This document shows positions 35,795 to 44,954 of a stretch of 64,000 bases of DNA, in pieces. The position numbers and the translations under genes are program-made. How positions within the stretch are numbered: the first letter of the stretch is position 1; every line of letters starts with the position of its first letter. The notes under the pieces were generated by a model. It was not told where the DNA came from, made no database searches, and was given only the letters and a program-made list of their open reading frames with translations. Source of the DNA: Holtiella tumoricola (GTDB lineage Bacteria; Bacillota; Clostridia; Lachnospirales; Cellulosilyticaceae); the NCBI RefSeq assembly GCF_027857615.1, contig NZ_JAQIFT010000025.1:4009-68008 (forward strand). The letters are read 5' to 3'.

Positions 35795-37117
35795 ATGAAA
35801 AAATCCAGTTTGACTATTACATCATATATTGTATCAATTCTTTTTGCATTATTAATTTTGTATCCTTTAATTTACATTATAAGTAATTCAATGAAAGATA
35901 ATGTAAAGATTTATGATATACCACCTAAACTATTACCAGATACTGCACAGAGTTTAACCATAGAGATAGACTACTCGGTCTTCGAACATTTAACAGATGA
36001 TCAGCTATTAGACAAGATTCAGCAGGATCAAATTTTGGCTATGTTTTCGTCTGTTTATGAGTTAACAAGAGATTCTTTATTTGAACTTAAGTTTGTAGGC
36101 ACTATGAACGGAGAGAATATATTCTATTCAAGGGCACATCGTATGAAATTAGAGCTAGAAAAAGATACAGGTGTCTATGCCAATGCAAGTATTAATAGAA
36201 AGGTTTTATTATATGAAGACCGTTACATACGTGCATCAAATAAGATAGGCTATACATTTGATAGAAATGGAATTCAAAAGGTACATAATATTACCAATGT
36301 AGAAAAAGATGAGATCTATGATAAAGTATCTAAAAATTTAGCTGATAAATATGAGACGAATGGTGTATTAAAAGGTACTAAGGTGAAGAAAAATAACTTA
36401 CTTCTTTTAGAAAGTTTTATTTATTATTTCCAATTACCTTCATGGATGTACCCCAAAAATGAAGCAGTTGCTAAGTATAGCTTTTTAATTTTTATTATTA
36501 ATACTTTAATCGTAGTATCTTGGGCAATTATTACTCAAGTGGTGCTAGGTGCTATTACAGCATTTCCTCTTTCTAGGATACTCAGTAAGAAGGCAGCAAA
36601 CTTCTGGTTACTGTTCTTCTTAGGAACAACAATGATTCCCTTTGTATCAGTTATGATTCCTCAGTTTACTATGTTTAAACGACTTGGATTTTATGATAAC
36701 TATTGGGCACTTTTAGTGCCACATTTATTACCTTATGGTTTCTTTGTATACCTCTATAAAGGCTTTTTTGATCGTATACCGAGTAGCTTGTTTGAAGCAG
36801 CTCGAATAGATGGTGCTTCTAACCTTTATACATTTACAAAGATCTGTATGCCACTTTCAAAGCCCATTATTTCCATTGTTGCTTTACAAACCTTTCTGTC
36901 TAACTGGAGTGACTTCTTCTGGGCGTGGATGGTGACAGAAAGGCAAAATTTATGGACATTGAATGTGGCACTCTATAATATTTCGCAAAATAAAGCAGTT
37001 AAGCAGAACTTTGTCATGGGATTATCGGTATTAACAATACTCCCTGTACTCTTTTTGACAGTGATTTTTTCAAAACATATTAAGGCGAGCCTGGCATCGT
37101 CAGGAATTAAAGGATAG
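35795..37117 (+). CDS. CUT1 sugar ABC transporter permease with large extracytoplasmic insert
   Basis: 440 residues, against about 275 for usual MalG-type permeases. After the first membrane helix (about residues 9-31) comes a soluble insert of roughly 180 residues (about 35-215), beta-rich by eye, then five helices and the EAA loop SLFEAARIDGASNLYTFTKI. I start at ATG 35795, after AGGGGGAAG; an in-frame ATG at 35762 overlaps the preceding gene. The insert faces the outside by topology and may contact the binding protein or substrate. Confidence 0.88.
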   Translation: MKKSSLTITSYIVSILFALLILYPLIYIISNSMKDNVKIYDIPPKLLPDTAQSLTIEIDYSVFEHLTDDQLLDKIQQDQILAMFSSVYELTRDSLFELKFVGTMNGENIFYSRAHRMKLELEKDTGVYANASINRKVLLYEDRYIRASNKIGYTFDRNGIQKVHNITNVEKDEIYDKVSKNLADKYETNGVLKGTKVKKNNLLLLESFIYYFQLPSWMYPKNEAVAKYSFLIFIINTLIVVSWAIITQVVLGAITAFPLSRILSKKAANFWLLFFLGTTMIPFVSVMIPQFTMFKRLGFYDNYWALLVPHLLPYGFFVYLYKGFFDRIPSSLFEAARIDGASNLYTFTKICMPLSKPIISIVALQTFLSNWSDFFWAWMVTERQNLWTLNVALYNISQNKAVKQNFVMGLSVLTILPVLFLTVIFSKHIKASLASSGIKG

Positions 37118-37131
37118 GAAGGTAGACAGCT

Positions 37132-38277
37132 ATGAATATAGGCGTTATAGGATATGGATTAAGAGCAGAATATGTACTTAGAAATTTTAATGATTTTGAG
37201 ATGGGGGTTAATCTAGTCAGTGTATGTGACCCTTGCGTTGACAAAGCTAAGGTACGTATTCAAAGCAGCGGTTATAAGGCACAAGAGGTTACTTTTTATG
37301 ACGATATAGATGAGATGATGCAAAAGGAGAAATTAGATGGTGTGATGATTGGTACACTTTGTAAGTCTCATACAGATATTGCAATTAAAGTCATGAAGTA
37401 CAATATTCCTATGTTCTTAGAGAAGCCAGTAGCCATTAGCCTGGAACAAGTTAAAGCACTAGAAGAAGCCTCTAAGTCATATACAGCAGAGGCAGTAGTC
37501 TCCTTCCCACTTAGATTAACACCTATTTGTCAGTTGGCAAAAGAAATCATAGATAGTGGGAGATTAGGACGTATTGAACATGTAGAGGCAGTCAATAACG
37601 TGAATTATGGTAGAGTGTACTACCATGATTGGTATCGTGATGAAAGCTTAACAGGTGGCTTATTCTTACAAAAGAGTACCCATGATCTGGATTATATTAA
37701 TTACTTACTTGGGACTAAGCCTGTTGCAATTTGTGCGATGGAGTCTAAGCAAATCTTTAAGGGTGATAAAGACGCTGGTATTACTTGTAGTAAATGTGAA
37801 GAGTATAAAGTATGTCCAGAAAGTAGTTATACCATTAGACATCAATATCATGATGGAGTAGACGGAGAAGGGTGTGCCTTTGCAAAGGATACTGGAAATC
37901 ATGATAGTGCAAGTATATTAACACGCTATGAAACAGGCATGCACACTGTATATACTCAGAATTTTGTTGTAAGAAAGAAAGCAGGAAAAAGAGGGGCAAG
38001 ATTAATAGGTTATAAGGGTACATTAGAATTTGATTTTGCAACAAGTGAATTGACTGTATTTTCTCATACAACTGGTACTGTAGAAAAGCATTATGTTGAT
38101 ACATCAGGGCTTAACCATTTTGGCGGAGATAAGGCATTATGTGAGAACTTTGTGGAAGTAATGAGTGGTACAGGTGTATCGAAGGCGTCACTACAAGATG
38201 GTATTTTAAGTGCATTGATGTGCCTATATGCAAGAGAGTCAGCAAGTCAAGATAAATTTTATAACATTGAGTTATAA
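37132..38277 (+). CDS. Gfo/Idh/MocA-family oxidoreductase
   Basis: 381-residue NAD(P)-dependent sugar dehydrogenase-type protein: Rossmann start MNIGVIGYGLRAEYVLRNF, EKPVAIS near residue 97 with the conserved Lys, and HDLDYINYLLG near residue 184. A Cys-containing insert, TCSKCEEYKVCPE plus a later Cys, sits near residues 218-245; similar clusters occur in some family members and may bind metal. It follows the permease by 14 bp and precedes the glycosidase, so it probably acts on the imported sugar or participates in redox-type glycoside cleavage; that is inference. Confidence 0.88.
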   Translation: MNIGVIGYGLRAEYVLRNFNDFEMGVNLVSVCDPCVDKAKVRIQSSGYKAQEVTFYDDIDEMMQKEKLDGVMIGTLCKSHTDIAIKVMKYNIPMFLEKPVAISLEQVKALEEASKSYTAEAVVSFPLRLTPICQLAKEIIDSGRLGRIEHVEAVNNVNYGRVYYHDWYRDESLTGGLFLQKSTHDLDYINYLLGTKPVAICAMESKQIFKGDKDAGITCSKCEEYKVCPESSYTIRHQYHDGVDGEGCAFAKDTGNHDSASILTRYETGMHTVYTQNFVVRKKAGKRGARLIGYKGTLEFDFATSELTVFSHTTGTVEKHYVDTSGLNHFGGDKALCENFVEVMSGTGVSKASLQDGILSALMCLYARESASQDKFYNIEL

Positions 38278-38326
38278 TTAAACTAATAACTAAAAAATAT
38301 ATATAAGAAAAGAGAGAAACTAAAAA

Positions 38327-40309
38327 ATGTGGTATAAAGAAGATTACAGACGTATTTTTATGGATATGCATTTAGATGATTCACAACCAGAGGAGTATTT
38401 ATCTAAATTAGATATAGACCATTTTGTAGGAACTTTAAAAGAAGCAAATGTAAACAATGTGGTTGTAAAGGCAAAGTCACATGTAGGCTTACATTACTGG
38501 CCAAGTAAATATGGTAGAATGCATGAAGGACTCAAAAGACGCGGGCTTGACTATGTAGGAGAAATGATTAAAAAGTGTAAGGAAAATGATATTAGTGTTG
38601 TCGTGTACTTCTCACAAATATATGATAATTATGCTTATGAGCAACATCCAGCATGGCGTATTGTAAATAGTGAAGGTACAACTTCAAGAGAAAATAATAC
38701 AAGATATGGGCTTGTATGTCCTAATAATCTAGAATACCGTGCTTATGTGCGTGAAATCTTACAAGAGTTAGTAGCTACCTATGATTTTGGAGGGATGTTT
38801 TTAGATATGCCATTCTGGCCAGGTACTTGCTATTGTCCAGCCTGTAGAGAACGTTACTGGAAAGAAACAGGGACTTATATTCCACGTAGAGAAGATTGGA
38901 ATGACCCACAATGGGTAGATTTTGCAAATAGAAGACAGGCATGGCTTGAAGAGTTTGTTGCAGAAAGCACAAGAGCCATAAAAGAAGTCAAGAGTGCAGT
39001 TAGTGTGGAACATAATTTTGCAGCAGTAGGTTGTGGGTGGATTCATGGTGATACAGAAAACTTACTTGAATCTTGTGACTATGCAGGAGGGGATTACTAT
39101 GGTGGCTACCTAGAACAGACCTTTATGTGTAAATATTATAATAATGTTACACCTAATAAGCCTTTTGTATATATTACATCTAGATGTGATCCAAATCTCT
39201 ATGCCCATACTGTAAGTCGTTGTGAGGAAGACTTGTACATCCATGCAATGAATGCATTAGTACATAATGGTGCATTTTCTGTGTGTGATGCGATGAATCC
39301 AAATGGAACGATTAATACAGAAGTTTATCACGATGCTATTGGACCAGTTTTTAGAAACAGTTGTGATTATGAGCAGTATGTAAGTGGAGACATGATCGCG
39401 GATGTATCTATTTGGTATAATACAAACTTAAAGGCAAATGACAATTTCATTCAGTCTCCATTTGCAATTGCAAGAGTACTACAAGAATATAATATGCTCT
39501 ACGATGTAGTAGGTAGTAAAAATTTGAAAGATATAAAGACAGAGGTACTTGCTATCAATGGTGCATATTCTATAACAGATGAAGAGATGGATGCAATCGA
39601 AGCCTATGTAAGACGTGGCGGTAAAGTATTTATTACAGGTAAGCTTGGACATAAGCATTTTGAAGAATTATTAGGAATTAAAGAATTAAAAGGAAGCGAA
39701 TATGGCTATACCTATTTAAATCCTACAGAAGCAGGCAAAGGTTTATTTGAATCCTTTAATGCAAGTAGTCCTTATCCAATAGAGAGAAGAGCAATAGAGT
39801 GTACGCTTAAGGAAGAGGCAACAATCCTTGCAACACTTACCTATCCATATACAAAGGCTGGAGATAAAGAGTTTTCTGCAATCCATTCTAATCCACCAGG
39901 GATTCATACAGAGATGCCAGCAGTTATGGAAAAACAAGTAGGGGAAGGGAAAATTCTTTGGGTTGTTACACCTCTAGAACTTGCTTATGCACATTACTGC
40001 AAAAAAGCAGTATTTAGTTTAATTAATTCATTAGTAGAGAATAAAAAGATTGAAAGTAATGCACCAGCCTTTGTAGAACTTACACATTGGCATAAAGAGG
40101 ATAAAGACTATGTAGGGATCATCAATCAACAAACAGTATCACCAGTATATCCAATTGATGCAATTACGATTACATTACCATTTGCATGCAAGGACGTAAA
40201 ACTAAAAACACCTTCAGAGCAACTTATACATGTTGAATATGAAGATGGTAAAACAATTATTTGCTTACCTAAGCTTCATATGTTCCATCTAGTAGAAATA
40301 AGTTATTAG
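38327..40309 (+). CDS. GHL6/GH42-like glycoside hydrolase, cytoplasmic
   Basis: 660-residue protein with a TIM-barrel N-terminal part (to about residue 345) matching hypothetical glycosyl hydrolase family 6 patterns: VVVKAKSHVGLHYWPSKYG, GLDYVGEMIKKCKENDI, VVVYFSQIYDNYAYE, and GMFLDMPFWPGTCYCPAC. A following domain (about 360-570) resembles the beta-galactosidase trimerisation/GATase-like domain, with VRRGGKVFITGKLG. No signal peptide, so it cleaves imported oligosaccharides. Ribosome site is weak (AGAGAG). Catalytic residues and substrate cannot be assigned; alternatives include a distant fucosidase- or GH42-type enzyme. Confidence 0.72.
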   Translation: MWYKEDYRRIFMDMHLDDSQPEEYLSKLDIDHFVGTLKEANVNNVVVKAKSHVGLHYWPSKYGRMHEGLKRRGLDYVGEMIKKCKENDISVVVYFSQIYDNYAYEQHPAWRIVNSEGTTSRENNTRYGLVCPNNLEYRAYVREILQELVATYDFGGMFLDMPFWPGTCYCPACRERYWKETGTYIPRREDWNDPQWVDFANRRQAWLEEFVAESTRAIKEVKSAVSVEHNFAAVGCGWIHGDTENLLESCDYAGGDYYGGYLEQTFMCKYYNNVTPNKPFVYITSRCDPNLYAHTVSRCEEDLYIHAMNALVHNGAFSVCDAMNPNGTINTEVYHDAIGPVFRNSCDYEQYVSGDMIADVSIWYNTNLKANDNFIQSPFAIARVLQEYNMLYDVVGSKNLKDIKTEVLAINGAYSITDEEMDAIEAYVRRGGKVFITGKLGHKHFEELLGIKELKGSEYGYTYLNPTEAGKGLFESFNASSPYPIERRAIECTLKEEATILATLTYPYTKAGDKEFSAIHSNPPGIHTEMPAVMEKQVGEGKILWVVTPLELAYAHYCKKAVFSLINSLVENKKIESNAPAFVELTHWHKEDKDYVGIINQQTVSPVYPIDAITITLPFACKDVKLKTPSEQLIHVEYEDGKTIICLPKLHMFHLVEISY

Positions 40310-40537
40310 TTCTAATTAAATAAGAGGTCTTAAAGGAAAATATGGTATAAATTCAGCTAATGATTTTATATCATATTTTTTATTTTAAAAGAAATATTGA
40401 TTATATTAAACTAAGTTAAAAATGCATTATAAAGTGGAAAGATGGAAATAAAAGTATTATATAAGCATTGAATGAAATAGAAGAAGTATGATATTCTTAA
40501 AGATACCTAAATACTGGGAAAAAAGAGAGAATGCAAT

Positions 40538-42544
40538 ATGACTAAAAGAAAAGTAATCATTATTATATGTTTATTAATAATTGTATTAGGGGGAAGTTTG
40601 TATCTTAGGGAACAAAAAGAAAATAGCATTGAGAGAGTACAAGAAATATATAGGTATAAAGCTTTAGCAGAAAGTAAGATACAAGAAGGAGCGATACAAG
40701 AAGCGCTAGAATATATAGATAAGGCTTTTCAAGAATTCACTATAAGTGAATATAACAGTAGCTATCAAAGTATATGGGATATTCTAATGGTATTAAATAA
40801 GATTCCTAATAGTAGCTATAAGTTAATAGACTATTTAGATGTAATCTTAATCACAAATCAACTAGATAAAGATGCAGAAATATATTTTTTAAGAAAAAAG
40901 GCAGGCCTATGTATTTTAAACGTGAAATATATAGAAGCAGTCGAATGCATTGAAGAGATATTAGAACTTAGTGAAATGCCAGAACAATATTATTATAGAG
41001 GCAAGGCATTAGTCGATTTATCTATTGTTGCGAACCATTTAGGTGCAATGGAGACAGCAGTTGAAATATTAGAGAATATTCAACTAGATACAATAGACGA
41101 ACTTAGGCAGGCAGACCTAGAAATATATAGGTTACTTAATTTGGTGAAAAATAGAATAGAGTTAGAAGACTATGATAAGGCACTTAACGATTTAGGACAA
41201 ATAGATAGATATATAAATCAACTTCCATTAGAAAAAAGAAAGGAAATTGCCTGTTTTAGTACCTTGAATAAAGCTAAAATCTATATAGGACAAGGACAAA
41301 TAGAAGAAGCTGAGGTATTATTAGATGAATTACAGGTTTCTAATATTTGGGACCGTACGCAGGCATATCAAACATTCCAAACGGAGTATGTGACTGTACT
41401 TGCCAGGCTCTATACAGCTCAAGGAGATTATGATAAGGCAATTGAAAACTATAAACAGATTTTAGAGCAAAGATTTAGGGGTAGCAGCTATGGTGATTAT
41501 CAAAATGCCATTAATGGCATAAAAGAGATTTACCTAAAGAAAGGAGATTTTGAGAATTACTATTTATATGAAGAGTATTGGGAAAAGCTAGGTGAAAAGA
41601 GGAAAAAAGGCCAAGCTGAAATGCTCTATCAATATGTAGATAAAAAATGTGAATTAGCACAAATGAAACAAGCTAGTAATAGAGTGAATATAAAAAATCA
41701 GGTTTATCTGGTAATCTTATTAGGTATTATTCTTCTATTGACGAAGATCAGTCTATTACCAATGGGGAAAAGAGCATATAAGCAAAGAAAAATTAAAAGA
41801 TTTATGAAAAATAATAATTATTTTTTAGTCTATCAACCTATTGTAAATCCAAAAACAAATCAGATTATGGGGTTAGAGTGTTTGTTAAGATTAGAGGATA
41901 AAGGCAAAATGGTCTATCCAAATATATTGATTCCAGATATAGAAGAGACAGATATGATGGAAGAAATAGTACTCTGGGAAATACAGGAGATCACAAAGAA
42001 TTATTCTATGATTAAAGGAATAGAAGGCTATGCAAAAGATTTTTATGTGTCACTGAATATATCTTATAAAGAAATTGCTCATAAAGAATTCATTGATATT
42101 CTAAAAAAAGAAGCAGAGCTATTACGAAAGAGAGGAATATGCCTGTGCTTAGAACTTACCGAGAATACAAGTATTATAGATGAGCAATGTGTGAAAGAAC
42201 ATATTGAGGAGTTAATAAGAGTAGGCTTTCTCATTGCTATTGATGATTTTGGTGTAGAATACTCTAACATTTCTTTGTTAGATTCCTTTGATTTTCATAA
42301 GCTTAAACTAGATAAACATTTTATTGATAATATAGAGCAGTCAGTAGTAGTACAGAATGTAATGAAAGTAATCAATGAATTATCTATTGAACTATCAATA
42401 GCAGTAATAGTAGAAGGTGTAGAAGAAGAATGGCAAAAAGAAAAAATAGAAAAATTTGCATCTGATAATTTTTCTATACAAGGATACTATTATAGTAAGC
42501 CACTAAAAATAGATGAGATTAAGAATTATCGAGTGAAAGAATAA
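40538..42544 (+). CDS. TPR-EAL c-di-GMP phosphodiesterase, membrane-anchored
   Basis: 668 residues. An N-terminal membrane helix (about residues 4-22), then about 350 residues of TPR-like helical repeats outside the membrane, a second helix (about 385-402), and a cytosolic EAL domain (about 415-660). The EAL signature reads ECL, but the catalytic set looks intact: first Glu in GLECLLRL, Asn in SLNIS, Glu in LELTEN, IDDFG, Lys in LKLDK, VEGVEEE and QGYYYSKPL. Hence probably an active c-di-GMP phosphodiesterase regulated by an extracytoplasmic TPR sensor. Monocistronic. Confidence 0.88.
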   Translation: MTKRKVIIIICLLIIVLGGSLYLREQKENSIERVQEIYRYKALAESKIQEGAIQEALEYIDKAFQEFTISEYNSSYQSIWDILMVLNKIPNSSYKLIDYLDVILITNQLDKDAEIYFLRKKAGLCILNVKYIEAVECIEEILELSEMPEQYYYRGKALVDLSIVANHLGAMETAVEILENIQLDTIDELRQADLEIYRLLNLVKNRIELEDYDKALNDLGQIDRYINQLPLEKRKEIACFSTLNKAKIYIGQGQIEEAEVLLDELQVSNIWDRTQAYQTFQTEYVTVLARLYTAQGDYDKAIENYKQILEQRFRGSSYGDYQNAINGIKEIYLKKGDFENYYLYEEYWEKLGEKRKKGQAEMLYQYVDKKCELAQMKQASNRVNIKNQVYLVILLGIILLLTKISLLPMGKRAYKQRKIKRFMKNNNYFLVYQPIVNPKTNQIMGLECLLRLEDKGKMVYPNILIPDIEETDMMEEIVLWEIQEITKNYSMIKGIEGYAKDFYVSLNISYKEIAHKEFIDILKKEAELLRKRGICLCLELTENTSIIDEQCVKEHIEELIRVGFLIAIDDFGVEYSNISLLDSFDFHKLKLDKHFIDNIEQSVVVQNVMKVINELSIELSIAVIVEGVEEEWQKEKIEKFASDNFSIQGYYYSKPLKIDEIKNYRVKE

Positions 42545-42649
42545 GTAAAAAACTTAAGTAGTTTATTCCAAATAAAAGAAAACAGCATATAACTATAAAA
42601 ATTGCTCATATTAAAAGTGTAAGAAATATAATATGTGAGGTGATTCTTT

Positions 42650-43108
42650 ATGGTATTAACAGAAAAAGAGACAGCTGCAATTAAAGATTTACAAACTCAA
42701 GAACAAGCTTGTATTGAAAAATACGATAAATATGCAAATGAAGCAACAGACCATGTGCTTAAAGACTTATTCACTACTTTAAAGCAACATGAAGAAAAAC
42801 ACTATCAATCTTTAGGGCAAGTACTAAATGGACAAGTACCAAGTTGTGACTGTAATGATAGTAAAGGGAAAATGTATACTCCTGTAGCAAGCTATGGAGC
42901 AGGTGTAGAATCAGATGCTAAAAAACATGATTGTTTCTTAGCTACTGACAGTATAGGAACTGAAAAATTAGTTTCTGGTGAATATAATACAGATGTATTT
43001 GTATTTGGAGACTCTGATGTACGTAAATTATTAGCTGATATTCAAATAGAAGAACAAAATCATGCTGAAATGCTTTATAAATATAAAGTAGCAAATAGCA
43101 TGGCATAA
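42650..43108 (+). CDS. CotF/ferritin-like spore coat-type protein
   Basis: 152 residues. The helical N-terminus (KDLQTQEQACIEKYDKYANE) and C-terminus (LADIQIEEQNHAEMLYKYK) form the split four-helix pattern of CotF-like/ferritin-like proteins, with a poorly structured middle containing CDCNDSKGKMY. Such proteins are spore-coat or spore-cortex associated in Clostridia. AGGTGATT precedes ATG 42650. It converges with the L,D-transpeptidase gene across a shared terminator. Confidence 0.78.
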   Translation: MVLTEKETAAIKDLQTQEQACIEKYDKYANEATDHVLKDLFTTLKQHEEKHYQSLGQVLNGQVPSCDCNDSKGKMYTPVASYGAGVESDAKKHDCFLATDSIGTEKLVSGEYNTDVFVFGDSDVRKLLADIQIEEQNHAEMLYKYKVANSMA

Positions 43109-43131
43109 TCAATCTATATAAATCTTTAAAT

Positions 43132-43177
43132 AAAAACATGGTATAAAGTTAATCAATAACTTTATACCATGTTTTTT
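43132..43177. terminator. Bidirectional terminator
   Basis: 20-bp arms starting AAAAACATGGTATAAAG (43132) and ending with CATGTTTTTT (to 43177), five-base loop. Between convergent genes, with A and T runs at the outer ends for use in either direction. Confidence 0.9.
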
Positions 43178-43195
43178 CTATATTAACTTACTTGC

Positions 43196-44038
43196 TTAAT
43201 GAATGACTATTGCACTTGCATCTAATACATTATCATAAATCCACTGCGCATTTTCCACTGCAAGTCGGATACATCCATGGCTTATAGCTACTCCTAAGCG
43301 ATCATCAATAACTTCTGTTCCGGCAGCATTAAATAAAACGGTGTGATAATAATAGCTACCTTTAATTCGAGTGGCATATTTGGCTCTGTAATTATCCGTA
43401 CCAAAGTAAGGCTTCCTCCCACTTACATAAAAAGTACCTTGTATAGTAGGTGTACTAGGTTTACCAACAGTACATAACCATTGATAAAGTAATTTCCAAG
43501 AGCCATCGTTAACTTTTTCAAAGACATAGGTAATCTTATTTTCTAAATCCGTTGTAATCAAGTTCACAGTAGGACTTTGAATATTGTTTTCATTGACAAA
43601 CCTAGTCATATTGGTATTGAAATAAGTATAGTCGTATTCAGCTGGAGGGTTTCCATCATCTGTCAAAAAATAATTAAAGATATAGCCCTTTACACTGTTA
43701 TACATAACAAGACTCCAAGCTCCAGTTACAGATAAAACTTCTACTTCAGATTTAGGAGGAAGTGACGCTATAGGATTAGATTCGGCAGAAGGATAGGAAC
43801 GTAATAATACATCTAACCAGGTATATTTGGTAGTTGATAAGCTAGAAGCAGGGACGTATCCTGTTTGATCATCATAGGTTACTAAATACCAGTCTTCAGC
43901 ACTATCAACAACTTGGACAAGAGCATTGGCAGGTATGACAGCTATAATGGGGGCTGTAAAGGAAGCACTTTCTAGAAGATTAGTATTAGACAAGGTATAT
44001 TTAGAAGGATCAGAGGGCTGTGCTTGAGCATTGTTCAT
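43196..44038 (-). CDS. L,D-transpeptidase (YkuD) with two SH3b domains, no signal peptide
   Basis: 280 residues: two bacterial SH3 repeats (about 15-70 and 75-130; each with W-L/S-V plus GY motifs) and a C-terminal YkuD catalytic domain with the active-site SHGCIRLAV (Cys about residue 259). Such enzymes cross-link peptidoglycan. The start ATG 44038 has GAGGTGA in front, and the N-terminus MNNAQAQPSDPSKYTLS is not a signal peptide, unlike most SH3-YkuD proteins. B. subtilis YkuD also lacks a signal peptide and is spore-associated, so a sporulation role is plausible. Confidence 0.87.
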   Translation of the reverse strand: MNNAQAQPSDPSKYTLSNTNLLESASFTAPIIAVIPANALVQVVDSAEDWYLVTYDDQTGYVPASSLSTTKYTWLDVLLRSYPSAESNPIASLPPKSEVEVLSVTGAWSLVMYNSVKGYIFNYFLTDDGNPPAEYDYTYFNTNMTRFVNENNIQSPTVNLITTDLENKITYVFEKVNDGSWKLLYQWLCTVGKPSTPTIQGTFYVSGRKPYFGTDNYRAKYATRIKGSYYYHTVLFNAAGTEVIDDRLGVAISHGCIRLAVENAQWIYDNVLDASAIVIH

Positions 44039-44121
44039 GTTTCACCTCACACGCATTTATTATTTTTATATTATGAAAGAGTTAGGCTATTGGTGCTAGA
44101 TAAAGAGTAAAAATATTCTGA

Positions 44122-44427
44122 GATATAAGAAGTGATGAAATACAAGTCTTTAACCCTAATGATAAACAAGAAGAAAATTTATTTATTAAATCGATGGAGT
44201 TGAAGGAAAACGGGGAAATCATTACGAAGTTTAAAGATGGTTCACTAGTAGAGAGTGAAGAAATTTATTGGAGTCAAGATATGGTTGTAAATCAGTATGA
44301 GGATACAGTATCTAAGTGTATCATTAAGGAAATAGAGGGAGAAACATATATGTTTTATGAATTCAAAAATGGAGATTATATATTTAATGGCGCTAGACCA
44401 CTTTATTATGTAATGAAAAAACAATAA
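44122..44427 (+). pseudogene. 5'-truncated remnant of a larger gene
   Basis: The frame is open from 44122 (after a TGA at 44119) and reads as coherent protein before the only ATG (44194): VFNPNDKQEENLFIKSMELK, followed by FKDGSLV, KCIIKEIEGETYMFYEF and GDYIFNGARPLYYVMKK. This is the C-terminal domain I know from longer BlaR1-like and AraC-effector-like proteins, where equivalent text includes F.P....LF.K upstream of the ATG position. No ribosome site precedes ATG 44194. I read it as the remaining tail of a deleted gene; an unusual short protein from 44194 cannot be excluded. Confidence 0.7.
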
Positions 44428-44450
44428 AAAATAATAAAAGTTGAGCAAAT

Positions 44451-44510
44451 AAAAGTGATTGGAAAGTACAGCTAATTAAAGGCATTACTTTCTAATCACT
44501 TTTTATTTTA
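44451..44510 (+). terminator. Terminator downstream of the remnant gene
   Basis: 18-bp arms AAAAGTGATTGGAAAGTA (44451-44468) and its complement with one G-T wobble (44486-44503), then TTATTTTA. Confidence 0.85.
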
Positions 44511-44520
44511 AAAAATTGTG

Positions 44521-44572
44521 TTGACAAATCAATCAGTCAATAATATTATTGTATTAAGTGATTAATACAATA
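44521..44572 (+). promoter_or_regulatory. Promoter and GntR operator of the YtrA-type operon
   Basis: Consensus -35 TTGACA (44521-44526), 17-bp spacer, -10 TATTAT (44544-44549). A perfect inverted repeat TATTGTATTAA (44547-44557), GTGA, TTAATACAATA (44562-44572) overlaps the -10 and start site, ideal for autorepression by the GntR protein encoded next. Confidence 0.88.
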
Positions 44573-44585
44573 AAGAGGTGATACA

Positions 44586-44954
44586 ATGCCATGGGATTTT
44601 GATACAACAAGACCTATTTATATGCAACTCGTAGAACGTATCAAACTAATGATAGTAACGGGTGAGTTACCAAGTGGAAGTAAGCTTAAATCTGTAAGAG
44701 ATTTAGCAGAAGAAGCTGGAGTCAATCCAAATACAATGCAAAGAGCATTAGCAGAACTTGAACGTGATGCATTAGTCTATAGTCAAAGAACGAGTGGAAG
44801 ATTTGTAACAGAGGATAAGGAGTTATTAGCAAAAATGAGAGATGAATTTGCAGAGGAAAAAGTCAAATCATTTATTGAGTCATTAATGCAACTTGGATAC
44901 AAGCAAGATGAAGTGATCACATTGATCCAACATTATTTAGGGGGAATGAAGTAA
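44586..44954 (+). CDS. GntR-family (YtrA subfamily) repressor
   Basis: 122 residues: N-terminal winged helix with PIYMQLVERIKLMIVTGELP and VRDLAEEAGVNPNTMQRALAELE, and the short C-terminal dimerisation helices typical of YtrA. Such proteins repress ABC exporter operons and respond to cell-envelope or peptide antibiotics. AGAGGTG precedes ATG 44586; the stop overlaps the ATPase start codon. Likely binds the palindrome at 44547-44572. Confidence 0.94.
   Translation: MPWDFDTTRPIYMQLVERIKLMIVTGELPSGSKLKSVRDLAEEAGVNPNTMQRALAELERDALVYSQRTSGRFVTEDKELLAKMRDEFAEEKVKSFIESLMQLGYKQDEVITLIQHYLGGMK

Noticed and set aside
44194..44427. Intact 77-residue gene
   Set aside because: Family-like coding sequence continues upstream of the ATG and no ribosome site is present, so a remnant is more likely.
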